Source: Hirudo medicinalis (Eukaryota; Annelida; Clitellata; Hirudinida; Hirudinidae). From it: a stretch of DNA of 64,000 nt. The notes under the pieces are model-generated. The model saw only the letters and a program-made list of their open reading frames with translations. It did no database searches and was not told where the DNA came from. Both the position numbers and the translations under genes were made by a program. Location: assembly GCA_011800805.1 (NCBI GenBank), contig MPNW01000016.1, positions 49,110 through 113,109 on the forward strand. Reading direction: 5' to 3'. This document shows positions 11,583 to 23,804 of the stretch, piece after piece (positions within the stretch are counted from its first letter, which is position 1; each line of letters starts with the position of its first letter).

Positions 11583-13746
11583 TCTGCAGTCTTCATTCAC
11601 AAGTCGAGGCAATAAACTCCAATTGTTTATACCAACTGTCACTTTAATATAAAAACCCTTTATAAATCCTGCCATGTTATGTGCGTTAAGTATTACGCTG
11701 CTTTGTAGAATTTATTTCGTGTAAAAACGCCATTTAACCTGTTTTAAGGTTGTTTATGCGAATTTAACTTCCACAATCACAGATAGCGACCCCTAACCTG
11801 ATAAATTAGAACATTTTCAGATTAATTTGTCTTCTTTCTTCAATTTAATCTTTGTAAAGACGTTTAGAAGGTCGACCTTCAACACAAACTGTAGAAGACA
11901 TTTCTAAATTAGTCGATAGAAACGAATTGAATTGAAAATACAAGACCTTTTGAATTCAGAACGCGACCAAATAAAATCAAGTTGAATACAATCAAATCAA
12001 TATGGACGTTAATTAAACACACACACACACACAATCAAATCAATTAACTTCTTCTTTTAAATGCTCCACCAGCCATCGAAATAGCTGATCATTTTTAATC
12101 TTCTGATTCTGAGAACCTCAGAGCAATTAAAATCTTTTGGTTGCAATTAAATTTTCGAATTTCCAATATTATTCAAAATATTAAGAGAAATTACAAAAAG
12201 TAGTTGTTGCCAAGTGGAGATATTCATTACTTGCTCGACTCTGAAAAGATGAAAACATGAAAAGTTAAAAATAAAATATTAATCTATTCGCACCAGGACA
12301 GAATCTTTCATAGGACTTCAACCTCTGCTCCTCCCATTTATCACTCAAAAAACATTTCTAATTTGCTTGTCAATGGACTTTTCACACTCGTCTCTTATCT
12401 GTGAAAATAAAAAATGTAAACATCGAATATTCATTCATAACTGTAATCTCTTAACTCCTTGTGATGCGAGTAACATGGAAGGATAAGTACATAAGAAACA
12501 TTTCGTTAAAATATGATCCTAGATAAAAAAAAAATACTCAAGGAGGTTCACGACACGTGCTGAACTTTAGAACTGCAGAGTTCGCTGAGGTCAACAATTT
12601 TCCTTGTGCTATTTATATTCGACTGTGCTTAAACTTTTCACCAGTCCTTCTTACGAGTAACCAGATACATTCGTGCAGACATTCGTTCTGAGATGTTGCC
12701 ATAAAACATCAAATAATCATCGTATTGCAATTGACTCACAAGTAGTTGTATTAAATTTCATTTATGACTTAAATCATTGCAACTCATAAACTGCACAGGC
12801 TCCACATTGTCGGATGTCTTATACTGTTGGTCTCTCAAGAAGTACTCACCAACAAAAGCAGCCACTTAAACCCATCCATGTCATCGCATGTTTGGGTTGC
12901 TGCTGCTATTTTTAGGCTCCGAATTGAGAAATAGTGAGCTTTTGATGCTTTCAAAGTTGAGGAAGACTTTGAAGTTTAATCGTCACTCGAGAGAAACAAT
13001 GTTTTGTTTTCCCTCCCCCAATTACATCCTCTGCAGAATTTACAAAAAGAACTATAAAGACGTCGTAAATCATACGACAATTTGCACAAAAACTGCCTGA
13101 CACGAGTCGACAGCTTATAGGTTAGGTCAAAGGTCAGTGCAATTGCACTCCATCATCACCCTTAATAGAGGGGTCATCACCTTGCAGATTGGAAGGAATT
13201 AATTCACGATCCTCGTTGAGAGGTCATCGATTATTACGCGATTATTAAATACATTACATTCGAAATCAATTTGGAAAGGATCGAAATTGAAAAATTAAAC
13301 ATAAGTACTCAAATATGTTATGTAGCGATGAATAAACACAGAGGCCTCGTTTCGGGGGCGAAATACTGAAATGTTGTTTCCATCGGTATTGTGGATCACC
13401 ATGGGGAGCCCGATGAAACTGGGGATGAAATAAAGCCAATCGAATTTGATCAATCCGTGTATGACTCCTATTCACTGCTCGTAGTAGCACGCGCAACAGC
13501 ATCGGATATAAAGCAATAAGAGGGAGTCCAAAGTCCACAGGCAGTATTGAATAAACCTCGACTTTATTGCTATGCATGTTAAGATCGGCAAGAGCCTCTT
13601 GTTTTGTCTAGAAGTTGAAGTTGGAGGATATTTCATCAGAGAATCACGTATCCATACTCAAAGGTTGAAGAGGTCTTGTGATGAAGATAATAGTCCAATA
13701 ACAATCTGCGTTCGTTGGCTGCATTGAACCCGAGAAGGAGACGGAA

Positions 13747-16089
13747 ATGTCTTGCCCAGATGCCAAAGGAAGACAGCGCGAGGAAACCCTGAGGAACTCC
13801 ACCATAGCGAGGCTGTTGCTCGAAGGGAAACTCCAGGAATCCGCAGACGCCCGACCTCCTCCAATGGATTTATCCGTTAAGAAATCCACTGATAGTGTGG
13901 TGAGTAAACATCACTCAAACTTTGAGACTTTTTGTTTATCTTACAAGGTTTTGTAGAGATGTTGTGTGAACTGCATGACCAATCAAATTTATTTAATCTT
14001 CAGAAAAACTGAAATGAAGAAATGTATTGTATTAAATTGCCAATTAATAGGAAGGCAAGTGTTCCTCAATATTTGGTGTCAGGGAGCTCCTTAATGGTTC
14101 GCAATCAGTCCCAGCGAATATTTCAAGGTTTGACTCCAAGTTGTCGGAAGCTTTAACTTCTCAGGCTTCAAATTCTGGGGTTACCGAGGACAAGAACGCT
14201 TTGTCAGTGGAAAAGGAAGTCTGCAAACGAGAGCCTCAGACAAGCGAAACTTTGAAAGTCAACGTCATGCCAGGCAAGAGAAACTGCTTAATTGATTTTA
14301 TATTTTTTGATTCTTCTTGTCTCCTTATTTGGATAATAATTGATAAATTGTCTCTTAATTCTCTCTGGTCTCAAAATAATTCAAACCACGTGGAGTTGCC
14401 TGGATGACCAGAAAGTGTTTGATGTTTTCATTTCAAATTGACTGCTCGTCCCACCCCTCACTATCTTCTCTTCTCTCCGAGAGACTTTGGACTTTGGTAA
14501 TTAATTGTGTGACGTGCTCAGTCTCAGGTCCCCTTGAGAAATACTCGATCGTCTTGTTCTCAATGTCCTATGCGCTGTTATCAACAATAATCTTGTGGGC
14601 AGTTGGTTCAAAGATCAATTGGTGATCATAAGTGAGATTGGTCGAGATTATAACCGATTTATTTTGCTTTGTGTTGCTACTAACGTGTCATTCCGCTTTA
14701 TATTTTTTTATTTTCTCCTGGGTGTCATTGCACGAAAATGAAACAAATCAAGTCGTATTGCAAGATGATTTACGACAGCTTTTTTTAATAAACCTCCTCC
14801 GCATCCAGACGTGTGCTGCTTTTTTTCTGTCACGTAATTTCAAATCCCCTTCATCACATGTTGTTGAGGTGGTCCAAGCTGGTAAACAACAGTGAGAAAG
14901 GCTCTCACGGTGAAGTCACTTATTTTCTTATTTTCTCATAGATTCTGTGGGAGATCCAGTCCCGAAGATGTCAATATCCCCCTTCGTTCTTGTCGATCGT
15001 CCGAGGTCTCACAGGTGTTCAGAAGCCCTCAGGACTCTGCTCTTGAAGCCCTCAACCCTTCTAATGAACAAAACTTCACCTACCAGTCTTCAGAGTAACC
15101 GCACTCCGCTAGAAAACGGAATTCTAGAAAATTCAGAACTTCAGACAAAGTGTGATTTCGCAGAACTGTATTTTTACGGAGATAAGCTAATATCTCGTGC
15201 CTATAACGCTACACTTCGCTCTCGTAACTGCTGTCTCAAAGAGGAAAAGTTTACTTCTGTGATAAAAAAAGAGGACTCAATAACTTCGGATGTCAAGCAG
15301 GTTCAAATTGTCAACAAAAGCACGCAAGAGGATCTAACGGACTTATGCATCAATAAAGTCGAAACTCCGGGCGATAAAAAACAATGGAAGGTCAAAAGAA
15401 AGATAAAGTCTGAAAGTCCGGAATATTCGTCTGGATCAAACTCGAGATCCCCAGATCTGCACGTCACTTCGGATCAAAAGGAATGCCCGAGTCCTTCTTT
15501 GAAGCTTCATTATCCTCGTATGCCGGTTTCTCTCGATGTCAAACAGGGTAAGTCCGAAGGTTGTAATGAAGAAGCAAGACTCGACGAACATGCGAACAAA
15601 AACGAATGTGATTATGACACATTCAGGAAATTCAAGCGATTTCGAAAATGTATTCCAGCTCCTCATGCCAATCCTGTTGCAGACAATCCAGGAGGTTGCC
15701 ATTGTAATCTAAAGAATCTGATCCAAGAAATCAAGTCCACAGGCATGTCTTCCCTCGTCGATACAGGCACTCAGTGTTTCAGCAGGAATTTTGCCGATGC
15801 TTCTACCCAATACGACATTCCAGCAACTCCTGTGGCTACCTGCGCCCAGCACGCCAGAAGAGCAGAATCAGAGTCTGAAAATGGAGTCACAGAAGGAATA
15901 TCCCTGACTAACGAGGTCCATTTGAAATGTTTCCACTGCGGAATAACATTCGAAGATGACGTCATTCATTCCATTCACATGGGCTGCCATTGTCATCGAG
16001 ATCCCTTCATTTGTAACTTGTGTGGCAGGCAGTGTGACAATAAGTACGTGTTCAATACGCACATATTGAGGGGTCACCAACCTGTTTAA
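13747..16089 (+). CDS. Ikaros/Hunchback-type C-terminal zinc-finger protein
   Basis: Three exons: 13747-13899, 14051-14273 and 14942-16089, predicting 507 residues. Intron 1 has GTGAGT...AG. Intron 2 is best read as GC-AG (CCAG|GCAAGA to CATAG), which restores phase exactly. The C terminus has two C2H2 fingers, CFHCGITFEDDVIHSIHMGC followed by RDPFICNLCGRQCDNKYVF and HILRGH. The HMGCH, RDPF and CN-CG signature is that of the Ikaros/Hunchback C-terminal dimerisation fingers. PPPMDLSVKK near residue 40 fits the PxDLS motif that binds the CtBP corepressor. The middle is low-complexity, Ser/Lys/Glu-rich. The N-terminal DNA-binding fingers of Ikaros or Hunchback are not visible here; they may sit in unrecognised upstream exons or be absent. 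AATAAA at 16198-16203. Alternatives are a hunchback-like or TRPS-like protein. Confidence 0.75.
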
Positions 16090-18349
16090 GTTTCTATTGC
16101 TTTCAACCTGCACCTGTTTTTGTTTTTTCTTCTTATTGCATGACTATAGCTTTGAACTGTTGATCGCTACGTAAAATCTACCGAAGAATTTATTTTAAAT
16201 AAACATTACTCAATGTTTACTACTCGTTAGGATGGAATTTTAAAGCTTAAATCTATCAGTTAAATGTTCTGTGTACTCATAACGTTTGCTAAATTCAACT
16301 TGTTTTCGCTTTCTATATTTATTTAGTTACTTAGTTACATAAGCAGAGGATTATCAGACCTCTGACATTGTCCGGAAAGCAACAAAAAGGAAGAAAATCA
16401 AAACAATAACATAATTAATGCAGTGAGGCAATGGCGCCTGGTTCAAATTAGTATTAGTATCATCGGAGAATTATGGAAAATCAATTTCATTGATTAGACT
16501 CCTAAAACGATTTCATGTTATGGGGCAGACAATATTATCAGGTTCGGGTTCCAAATACGTACATTCAAAAACCCAATGTAAGAAAGGTGGTGTAACATGG
16601 AGATATGGAGCCGAAATACATGCTATGAAAGGGAGTAAGTGAGTATAATTTCATATTGGAACGATAAAATCTTTGCATGAAATCTAAAATTCAAAATCCA
16701 AATTCCCTTCGTTCACCTATGTCTCTACGGCAAAAGTTGAAGCAATCAAATTCAGGAAATGAAGCAATGCAGCTCCTTCATAAATCAGTTTCTTCTTAAG
16801 GCCAAAATAAAATCAAAGATTGAAACTTGGTACATGAGAAAACCTCTTCAGAATGTCAAAGGTCAATGGTGGAGTGCCATGAGAATGATGATATATGGTG
16901 CCATCCATGATTGAAACTCCGCCCAATGAAGAGAAAATAACTAAGCCACAAATCATTGCATTCCTGGCTCTCTGATTCAATTAGAGATTTGCTTTCACAA
17001 ATTTTTGATAGTAGTGGAACTGGCATTATCGAACAATTCCTCGGCAGGCTTAAGACCGGTTCTCCTTAAAGAATAAAACTCAGACAGAATAAAAGTCTCA
17101 CCGTGAGACTTTAGCTTCTATTCATATGTTGTTTAAAGAGAAAACGCGCGGAAATAGTGAATAGCAATCGCAACTAAATTAAGCATTTTTCTTAGAAAAT
17201 ATGAGTATGAATGACACACTATCTCCAGTTCAAGTGCTAGATTTAGAAGATATATTAGTAAATGGGAGCCAAATAAAAACTACAGAATCTTCACAGATCT
17301 AAATAATTAGTACATCTGTATATTCACCTAAGGTAGGGCCATTATGCATCTTCTTAGTGTTATAATAACAGAGTTACTAGAATCTCTAAATCGTCCCGCG
17401 TCAACCCGAAGGGTGTGGGTAAAAGCATCATTAATTTGTAGAATGTCTTCTTAATAATACTATCTAGTATTTAGAAAGTTTGAATTCCAGGTGGTGACAA
17501 TTCCTGGATCGTGTCAATTTTCATTGGCAAGAATAAAAGTGAGGCGGGCATAGAAATGAGAAGTGTTTGAAGATTCAACAACGACTAAAATGACATTATT
17601 GTTAAGAGCACAAGTTATGGATGTTATGTCGAGGCCTATGTTGAGGGTGATAAAAGAGAGCATTGATGTCTAAGGCTATTCAAGTGAGCAGAGAGACTCC
17701 AGCATCAAGTATAGGCAGAAACCACCTGACATATTAATTCAAAACAGAGGTGGAAATTAACTATTAAACTTGAAAGGTCATGAAACAAAAACAACCTGAA
17801 AAATTTAATTACTATATCCAAGCTTTTATAACTTTATGTGTTTATTTTATGTGTTTTTACTGACTTTAGGGACCTCATATAAAACACCAGATAAAATTAG
17901 CAATTTAAGATAAAAACAAACTTTTTAAAAGTATTTCTTATTAAATATTGCAAATACTAAATCAAATCACAAACTTCCTTAAATAAAACGCTACCTGTTA
18001 ACTTAAATTTTAAAAGTGAATTGAAATTGAAACCAAACAACGGATGGCGCCGTGGTAGGCGTTCATATGATGTTCATTTTGACAATATCTGAGTCTAGAA
18101 CTAATTGAGTGTTCATTGTATTGCTTTAATAATTTTAGAGTGTAGTTAAATAGTCGTTGTTGATCATATCTGGGAAAATAGTAACAGCTTATATTTAATT
18201 ATTCTGGATTGGAGATGGATTTAAATATTAAATAGTTCCAGTTTGGTGGTTTGTACAACTGAATTTATCAAATATTTGAAATATTGATAGTGCTTTCTTA
18301 CTTGTGAAATAAATTTTAATTATGAACACACCAATTTCAGCACAACATA
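16090..18349. other. intergenic region, no gene seen
   Basis: After the poly(A) signal of the zinc-finger gene this A+T-rich stretch has no open frame with conserved motifs, no tRNA and no clear repeat. The last few hundred bases are the presumed promoter and 5' UTR of the Rubicon gene; a TTTCAG just before the start at 18350 may be a 5' UTR splice acceptor. Confidence 0.6.
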
Positions 18350-21300
18350 ATGACAAACCTGACTTTTAAGAAACCTGAGTGTGTCAAGCTTCTGTCTCAT
18401 TTGAAATCAACAGTTGATGAAATTCTAACATCACATAGGGTTGATGTTTTGAGCATATATGGTGGCCTACAAAGACTCATAGCCTCAATTCATCCAATTA
18501 TCTCTCATCAGTATAGGAGGGATGCAAAAACAGACCCACATAATGTTGATGTTTGGCCATTTCTCCATGAGATCCTCTTTGCCAATGGATCTTGTGCTGA
18601 CATCATCCAGAGAGTCAATAAAAGCAATGGATCAAACAGAAGCTTGATATGGCTTGAAAAGAGTCTCATTGGTTATACTTTATCTAGACAGATGTCCATG
18701 CTGTTGGAGAAGAAGGAAATACTCAAGAAATATTACAATGAGGAATGCTTTCTACTCCAATATCAGTTTTCATCAGCTCTCTTAACATGCCTTAGAGCTA
18801 TTGAAGTAAATGACCCTTCTCTACTGGCTGAAGTGAATCCAATGAAAGTGAGTTTTGATTATTTGTAAAATGTAATTGTAATTTATTCAATGTGCTTTAC
18901 TGTGCAGCTAGCTTCAGAGGAATGTTCTTCCACTGAAGGACTTGTGAGGAGAACTTCCTTGGATCTTAGTTGTGACTCTGGTGTCAACATGTCTTCCAAA
19001 GAAATTAAACAGAGATGGTCACATGAGTTTATATCCATTGATTCAAGTTCTCCTTTAATTATTGGTTCTTTGAGCTTTGAATCTATCCCAGGCAATCAAT
19101 CAACATTGACAGAGCTCAACAAATCTACTAGCTGCACTTTTGCCTCTGACAAAAAACATCTTTCAAATATGAATGAAGCATTCAGTTTTCAAAAAAACAT
19201 TGAAACTGACAAAAAACAATTTTTTCCAAATGGCATATGCAAGGAACATGAATTTTCAAAGTCACTTATTGAGGATTCCGAATCACGGAGCAAAATAAAT
19301 GTGAACGAGAATTACATAAATGACATAAAGACAAAACATTCAGAAGCAAACTTCAAGAAAATGAGAACTCCGAATCATGGCCGATCTGCCTCCGATATAG
19401 GCTTGTTCATCAAAACCCAGCCTGAAGAAATGAAGGTTCATGAATCAAAATCAGAAGACAAACTGAATGTTTGTAAAGGAAATAGTGAGATGATTTCTCT
19501 CTTCTTTGTTGAATGTTCTGTAACTTCCAACAATCATTCTAAGTTGTCCTCAGGAAGGGGATGAAATAAAATCACTTTATACTCTTGATGCACTTCAGGA
19601 TGCAGCTTTTAACTTTTTAGAAGTGCAACTTCCAATTTTTCAGGGGCCCATCAAAGGTGTTCAAGTTTTTTCTTCAAGCAACCCAAAGAAGGACAATCTC
19701 TTATCAGCTTTCTCATGTCTCACAACTTCAATTCTTGCACTGATCTCGACAGGGTCCGTCACAATTAATATTATTGCAGCTGTTTGTCATTCGATTAAAT
19801 CGATGGTTCCCTTCCAGGAAAATGCCCATTTCAACATTGCAGAAACACTGTTGTCTGTCATCGAGCAAGTAAAGTGGAATCAAGCCACTAACTCATGCAG
19901 AATTACTTCTAACGAGAAGAAAGATGACGCACAAAGTTTCACACAAAGAGTTCGAATCAGAAAAAGAGCCACAAAAAAGGTTTTTGCCAGAGGAATTTAA
20001 AGTGACTCTTACTTACATATTTGTTACTAATTTCTTCTCTGATGTTTCAGCAATCACTGGCTGAGGCCAAATTGGATTCTGAAGGTAATTTTGTATGTCT
20101 CTCAACTGGTAATATGTTATGTCTCTCTTTGCTGTGTCATCAATAAAAAGTAAAATATCCATTATAATTATAAACATAATTTATTAACTTAATTTTATCA
20201 CAGAATCTTTAACATCAGGAAGTGAAGAATCCTATCATGCAGATGATGTTGATGATTCAAGTCAGCATAAATCTTCTTGATTGTTGGAGTCACATCTTGA
20301 TGTCTCTTCTTGCTTGTTTACAGGTTTGAGTGAATTCAGCCAAAGCAATCTTCAAGTAATGAGAGAAGAAGGAGTTTCTTTATCTCTTGCCTCTCTATAC
20401 TCAGGTTTAGTTTCTTTGAGTTCTGTTCATGCATATTCTTGAGGATTGGTGAACTTTTTTTAGATGCAGACTTCAAGACGATATCTGGAAAATATGATGT
20501 GCCTCATGGTTCTGGATTAGCAAAGTTTGTTATAACTCAAGAAATTCTACAATGAAAATGTTACAATTTCAAAATAATTTTTCTTTGTGAAAAGGTCTGA
20601 AGATGCTGGCAGGAATGCTTCACAGCTATCTGCAGATGTCATTGCCATCAATTTGCTGAGGAGGTTTTCCAGTCACATACTCCCAAATGCCTCTGATTTT
20701 GATTGGCTTTCTGAAGAAGTCTGTAAACCATCCAATAAGGTCTGGACGCATCTTCACTAATCATTAGTGATTCTAGGGCAATGTTAAACTTTCAGAATGT
20801 GGAATCTACTTTCAAAGCTGTGGAGGAAGAGTATGAAGAATCAGACACCAAACAAGTTTGAATCTTACATCAGAATTTGTTATGTTTATTTATTTTTTAT
20901 TTATTATCAACTTAGGTCAAAGGGTCGTTCGACCTCTTACATGACCAAGTGAACTTAAGAAAACAGAAATGCACAAATTTGAGTGAAAGCATCAATGGCA
21001 GCAAAAAGCTAAACTAAGCCCACGTAGCTCAAAAATAAAAATGAAATACATTTGTGGACACACAAAAAAAGAAAAATTATTTGTAGGTGAGATATTGATT
21101 GAAGTTAAGTTCACGAATAGCCGACTCAATTTGTATCAAACAGATGATGAATTTACAATATCGGCAGGCTGGGATTTCATTGGAAATAAAGCCATTGATG
21201 GCAACTCTGTGAGTCCCTGAATTAAGAAAGTCTAATTAAGTAAGAATTAAGAAAGCCATTCTCTCGCGTTGTTACCAAGACCACATGCAGATAATTTATT

Positions 21301-23171
21301 CATTAATTTAACATGAGATACAGAGTCAAAGGCCTTACGAAAATCCAAATAAATGGTATCCATAATTTGTTTGTTCTGAATGGTGTCAGTCCATTGTTGG
21401 ATGCATTCAAGAATGTGGGTTAAAGTTGATCTTGCTGGAATGAAGCCGTGTTGGTTGTGATGTGATTTATTGATTATTTTCACCATCACTATGCAACAAG
21501 TTTTTTCTCTATCGATATTGGTCTAAAGTTGTTAGAAGATATAGTAGGACCCTTCTGATATAAGGGCAATTTTCCATTCAGGGGTAATTTTGTATCTTTG
21601 AATGACATGTCGAATATATGGAAAGTGGAGTTGCTAAGGATGAGGCACATTTATTTAAGAAATATGTTGTTAATTGTTAACAGAAATTGTAAAATTTTTC
21701 TTTTCTTTCAAAACAGCTACGAGGAAGCCTTGAATGGGCACCGCCAAGGCCTCAAATCATTTCCACTGTTCATGAGAAACCCAAGTACACAAACTTAACA
21801 TATAAAATATCTGTTGTAATGTTAAGCACGCCTTCAATTCCATTATTATTATTATTATCATTATTATTTATTTATTATTATTATTGATTTGTTAGACTAT
21901 CGCTACAAAGGTTAAAGGAGTTGAAAAAATGCATTTTATTTTAAGGTTGCTTGAGGGCTTGGTCAAACAGAACAATCGATGTGCTGGTTGTGGCTCTGAA
22001 GTCGAAAAAAGTAAAACATTATTAATTAATATGTTTGGGTTTTGAATTGTTTTGGACTCATTTCTCTTACAAAGGCTGTGCCAAGAGGTATATATTTTGT
22101 GAATACCTTGGGAAATATTTCTGTCCATGCTGCCATAACAAACACAAGTCTGTCATACCTGCAAGAATCCTCACCAAGTGGGACTTCAGCCTTTACTCCG
22201 TATCCCACTTTGCCTATGACTTCCTCTCCAGAAACGGACACGAACCATGGTTTCACGTGTCTCAGGAATTGTATAATAAAGTTTCAATCCTGAGTCAAAT
22301 CAAACAATGTAGAGTCCAATTGCATTATCTCAGGCAGTTCATTCAAGTGTGCAGTTCTGAAAATAGGTAATATCATTGGCTTAATAAGCTTTATCTTGTT
22401 CTCAAAATAATATCATTGTATCTAGGTAATATCATTGGCTTAATAAGCTTTATCTTGTTCTCAAAATGGTCTAAAATTGGTACAGAACATCTCAAGTAGT
22501 GTTCATTTTTTAGGCCCGAAGACATTTTTGATTGCCCGTCTCACTGGTTTACTTCCATTGGCAACATTGACTCCTTCTCAATTTTGGAGCTTGAATCAGT
22601 TTACGCACTTTATCTTTTTTTTTTATCTTAGAAATGCTTTTAATACTGAGTTTTGTTTCTTGACAGGCCAAGAAAAAACAATTCTTAACAATTCTTCAAG
22701 AAAAAGTAGATATCTGCCTATATCACATCAGGCAATGTATTGTCAGTAACATTATGTGGAATTCATGGAATATGGTGGATTATCAAATACATTTTTAAAT
22801 ATTGTTCTTTACAGCTATGTCAAGCTAGAGGTTTCATATGTGAAGTTTGCAAAAAAGAGAATGACATTCTCTTTCCTTTTGAAGTACAAAGGGTTGCCAT
22901 CTGCCAAAGTATTTATCTTAAAGATTGTTTGGAGATGAACTTCCAGAGAATTTGATTGCTATTTCAGGTTGCAAAGCCTCTTTCCACAAGCATTGCTTCA
23001 ATCCAAACTCATGTCCAAAATGTGCCAGACTTCTCCAACGGTTGGTAACCAATTTTGTTGTTGCTTCTCAATTGTGGGAGGATATATGTATCTAGCATGT
23101 TCTAAAAGCAGATAATTGTTATTTCTTTGCTATTCTTTTTTGACAGAAAAAAGACTCAAGCTGCATCATGA
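18350..23171 (+). CDS. RUBCN: Rubicon (RUN domain and Rubicon-homology domain) autophagy regulator
   Basis: A cytosolic/endosomal regulator of the Vps34-Beclin complex and of Rab7-dependent endosome and autophagosome maturation. About 17 exons. The first (18350-18847) carries most of the RUN domain (LKSTVDEILTSH, VWPFLHEILFANG, SLIGYTLSRQMSMLLE). Exon 2 starts 18908 and is a long Ser-rich linker; exon 3 is best read from 19554 and the exon 2 donor is uncertain. After several short exons, 21717 onward gives LRGSLEWAPPRPQIISTVHE and 21896 onward the Rubicon-homology domain: LLEGLVKQNNRCAGCGSEV, YIFCEYLGKYFCPCCH, IPARILTKWDFSLYSVSHFA, CQARGFICEVCKKENDILFP and CKASFHKHC...CPKCARLL, with all its zinc Cys/His clusters. 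The last exon ends KKTQAAS. A reverse transcriptase fragment sits in the intron before 21717. AATAAA at 23315-23320. Convergent with CEBPZ, 633 bp apart. Confidence 0.93.
21140..21590 (-). mobile_element. non-LTR (LINE) reverse transcriptase fragment, degenerate
   Basis: Minus-strand reading in pieces gives LPLYQKG, NNFRPISIEKKL, a stop, then HGFIPARSTLTHILECIQQW, YLDFRKAFDSVSHVKLMNKL and, after another break, THRVAINGFISNE. These follow the reverse transcriptase order of LINEs: the NYRPISL block, Q-x-GF-x-x-x-R-S, D-x-x-KAFD, then V-x-x-NG-x-x-S. Stops, missing ends and loss of the catalytic YADD region show a dead 5'- and 3'-truncated copy. It lies inside a Rubicon intron, antisense to the gene. 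Confidence 0.85.
22366..22466. repeat. 59-bp tandem duplication containing a 5' splice site
   Basis: A block starting TAGGTAATATCATTGGC and ending CTTGTTCTCAAAAT is present twice with a 59-bp period, at the 3' end of the Rubicon exon that encodes QFIQVCSSENR. Both copies contain a usable AG|GTAATA donor. Only the first keeps the frame into the next exon (RPEDIFDCPSHWF); use of the second would add 59 nt with a stop. Confidence 0.85.
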
Positions 23172-23804
23172 ATTGATCGAGCTAGCATTATGTGCCTCCT
23201 TTTTAATCCAGTGAAACTGCATGGAGCTTTTGCAATCTGATTTGTACTTAAATTTGTGAAATGATGTTAATATTAAAAAGTTATTTGCCTAAATCAATTT
23301 CATTTGTTCCTTTAAATAAAATTCAGACATGAAAAACGAATTGACTATGTGGAAAGATATGAGATCTCCAATGCTTGAAAATCGATGGAATCAATTTCAC
23401 TTAGTTTGTGAAATCAACTGCACGAACCTAAAGAGGCTAAAAACACAATGCCTTTCCATTCTGTCACCGTTCATGCTAACCTAAGCAGAATCACAATCCC
23501 TCATTACTTATAAGCAATAAAGCTGGTTTATCTTCTGATTGCATGCAATCCACAATGATAATAGTTGACCTTGTACCACTGGGTCCTCAAGTGGCTCTTG
23601 AGGAGCTGCAATGCTGTCTGAGATATAAGAATATAATGAAGGGGACAGGGCATTTCAGAGTATTGGTGAGATGACTTGTAGATGAGCTGGTGTGGGTAAA
23701 CGGTAACAATCAGGTATGTGGCGAAATAGTTGAATAAATAAATGGAACAATAAGACTTTAAAATATGTGAACAGTCAAGGCTTTTATTAGAATAAACAAG
23801 TCAG

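Larger units (their letters stand above)
9253..13746. other. intergenic region without a supported gene
   Basis: After the Rab11-FIP poly(A) signal this 4.5-kb stretch holds a TAA array, a 30-bp tandem duplication at about 10506-10565, a complete SINE, an AC run near 12018-12032 and A+T-rich DNA. Short open frames at 12888-13100 (+) and 13266-13577 (-) show no domain or conserved motif. The bases from about 13100 to 13746 are the likely promoter and 5' UTR of the zinc-finger gene that follows. Confidence 0.6.

Noticed and set aside
13266..13577. Minus-strand open frame of 103 residues
   Set aside because: No domain, no splice context and no conserved motif; probably chance.
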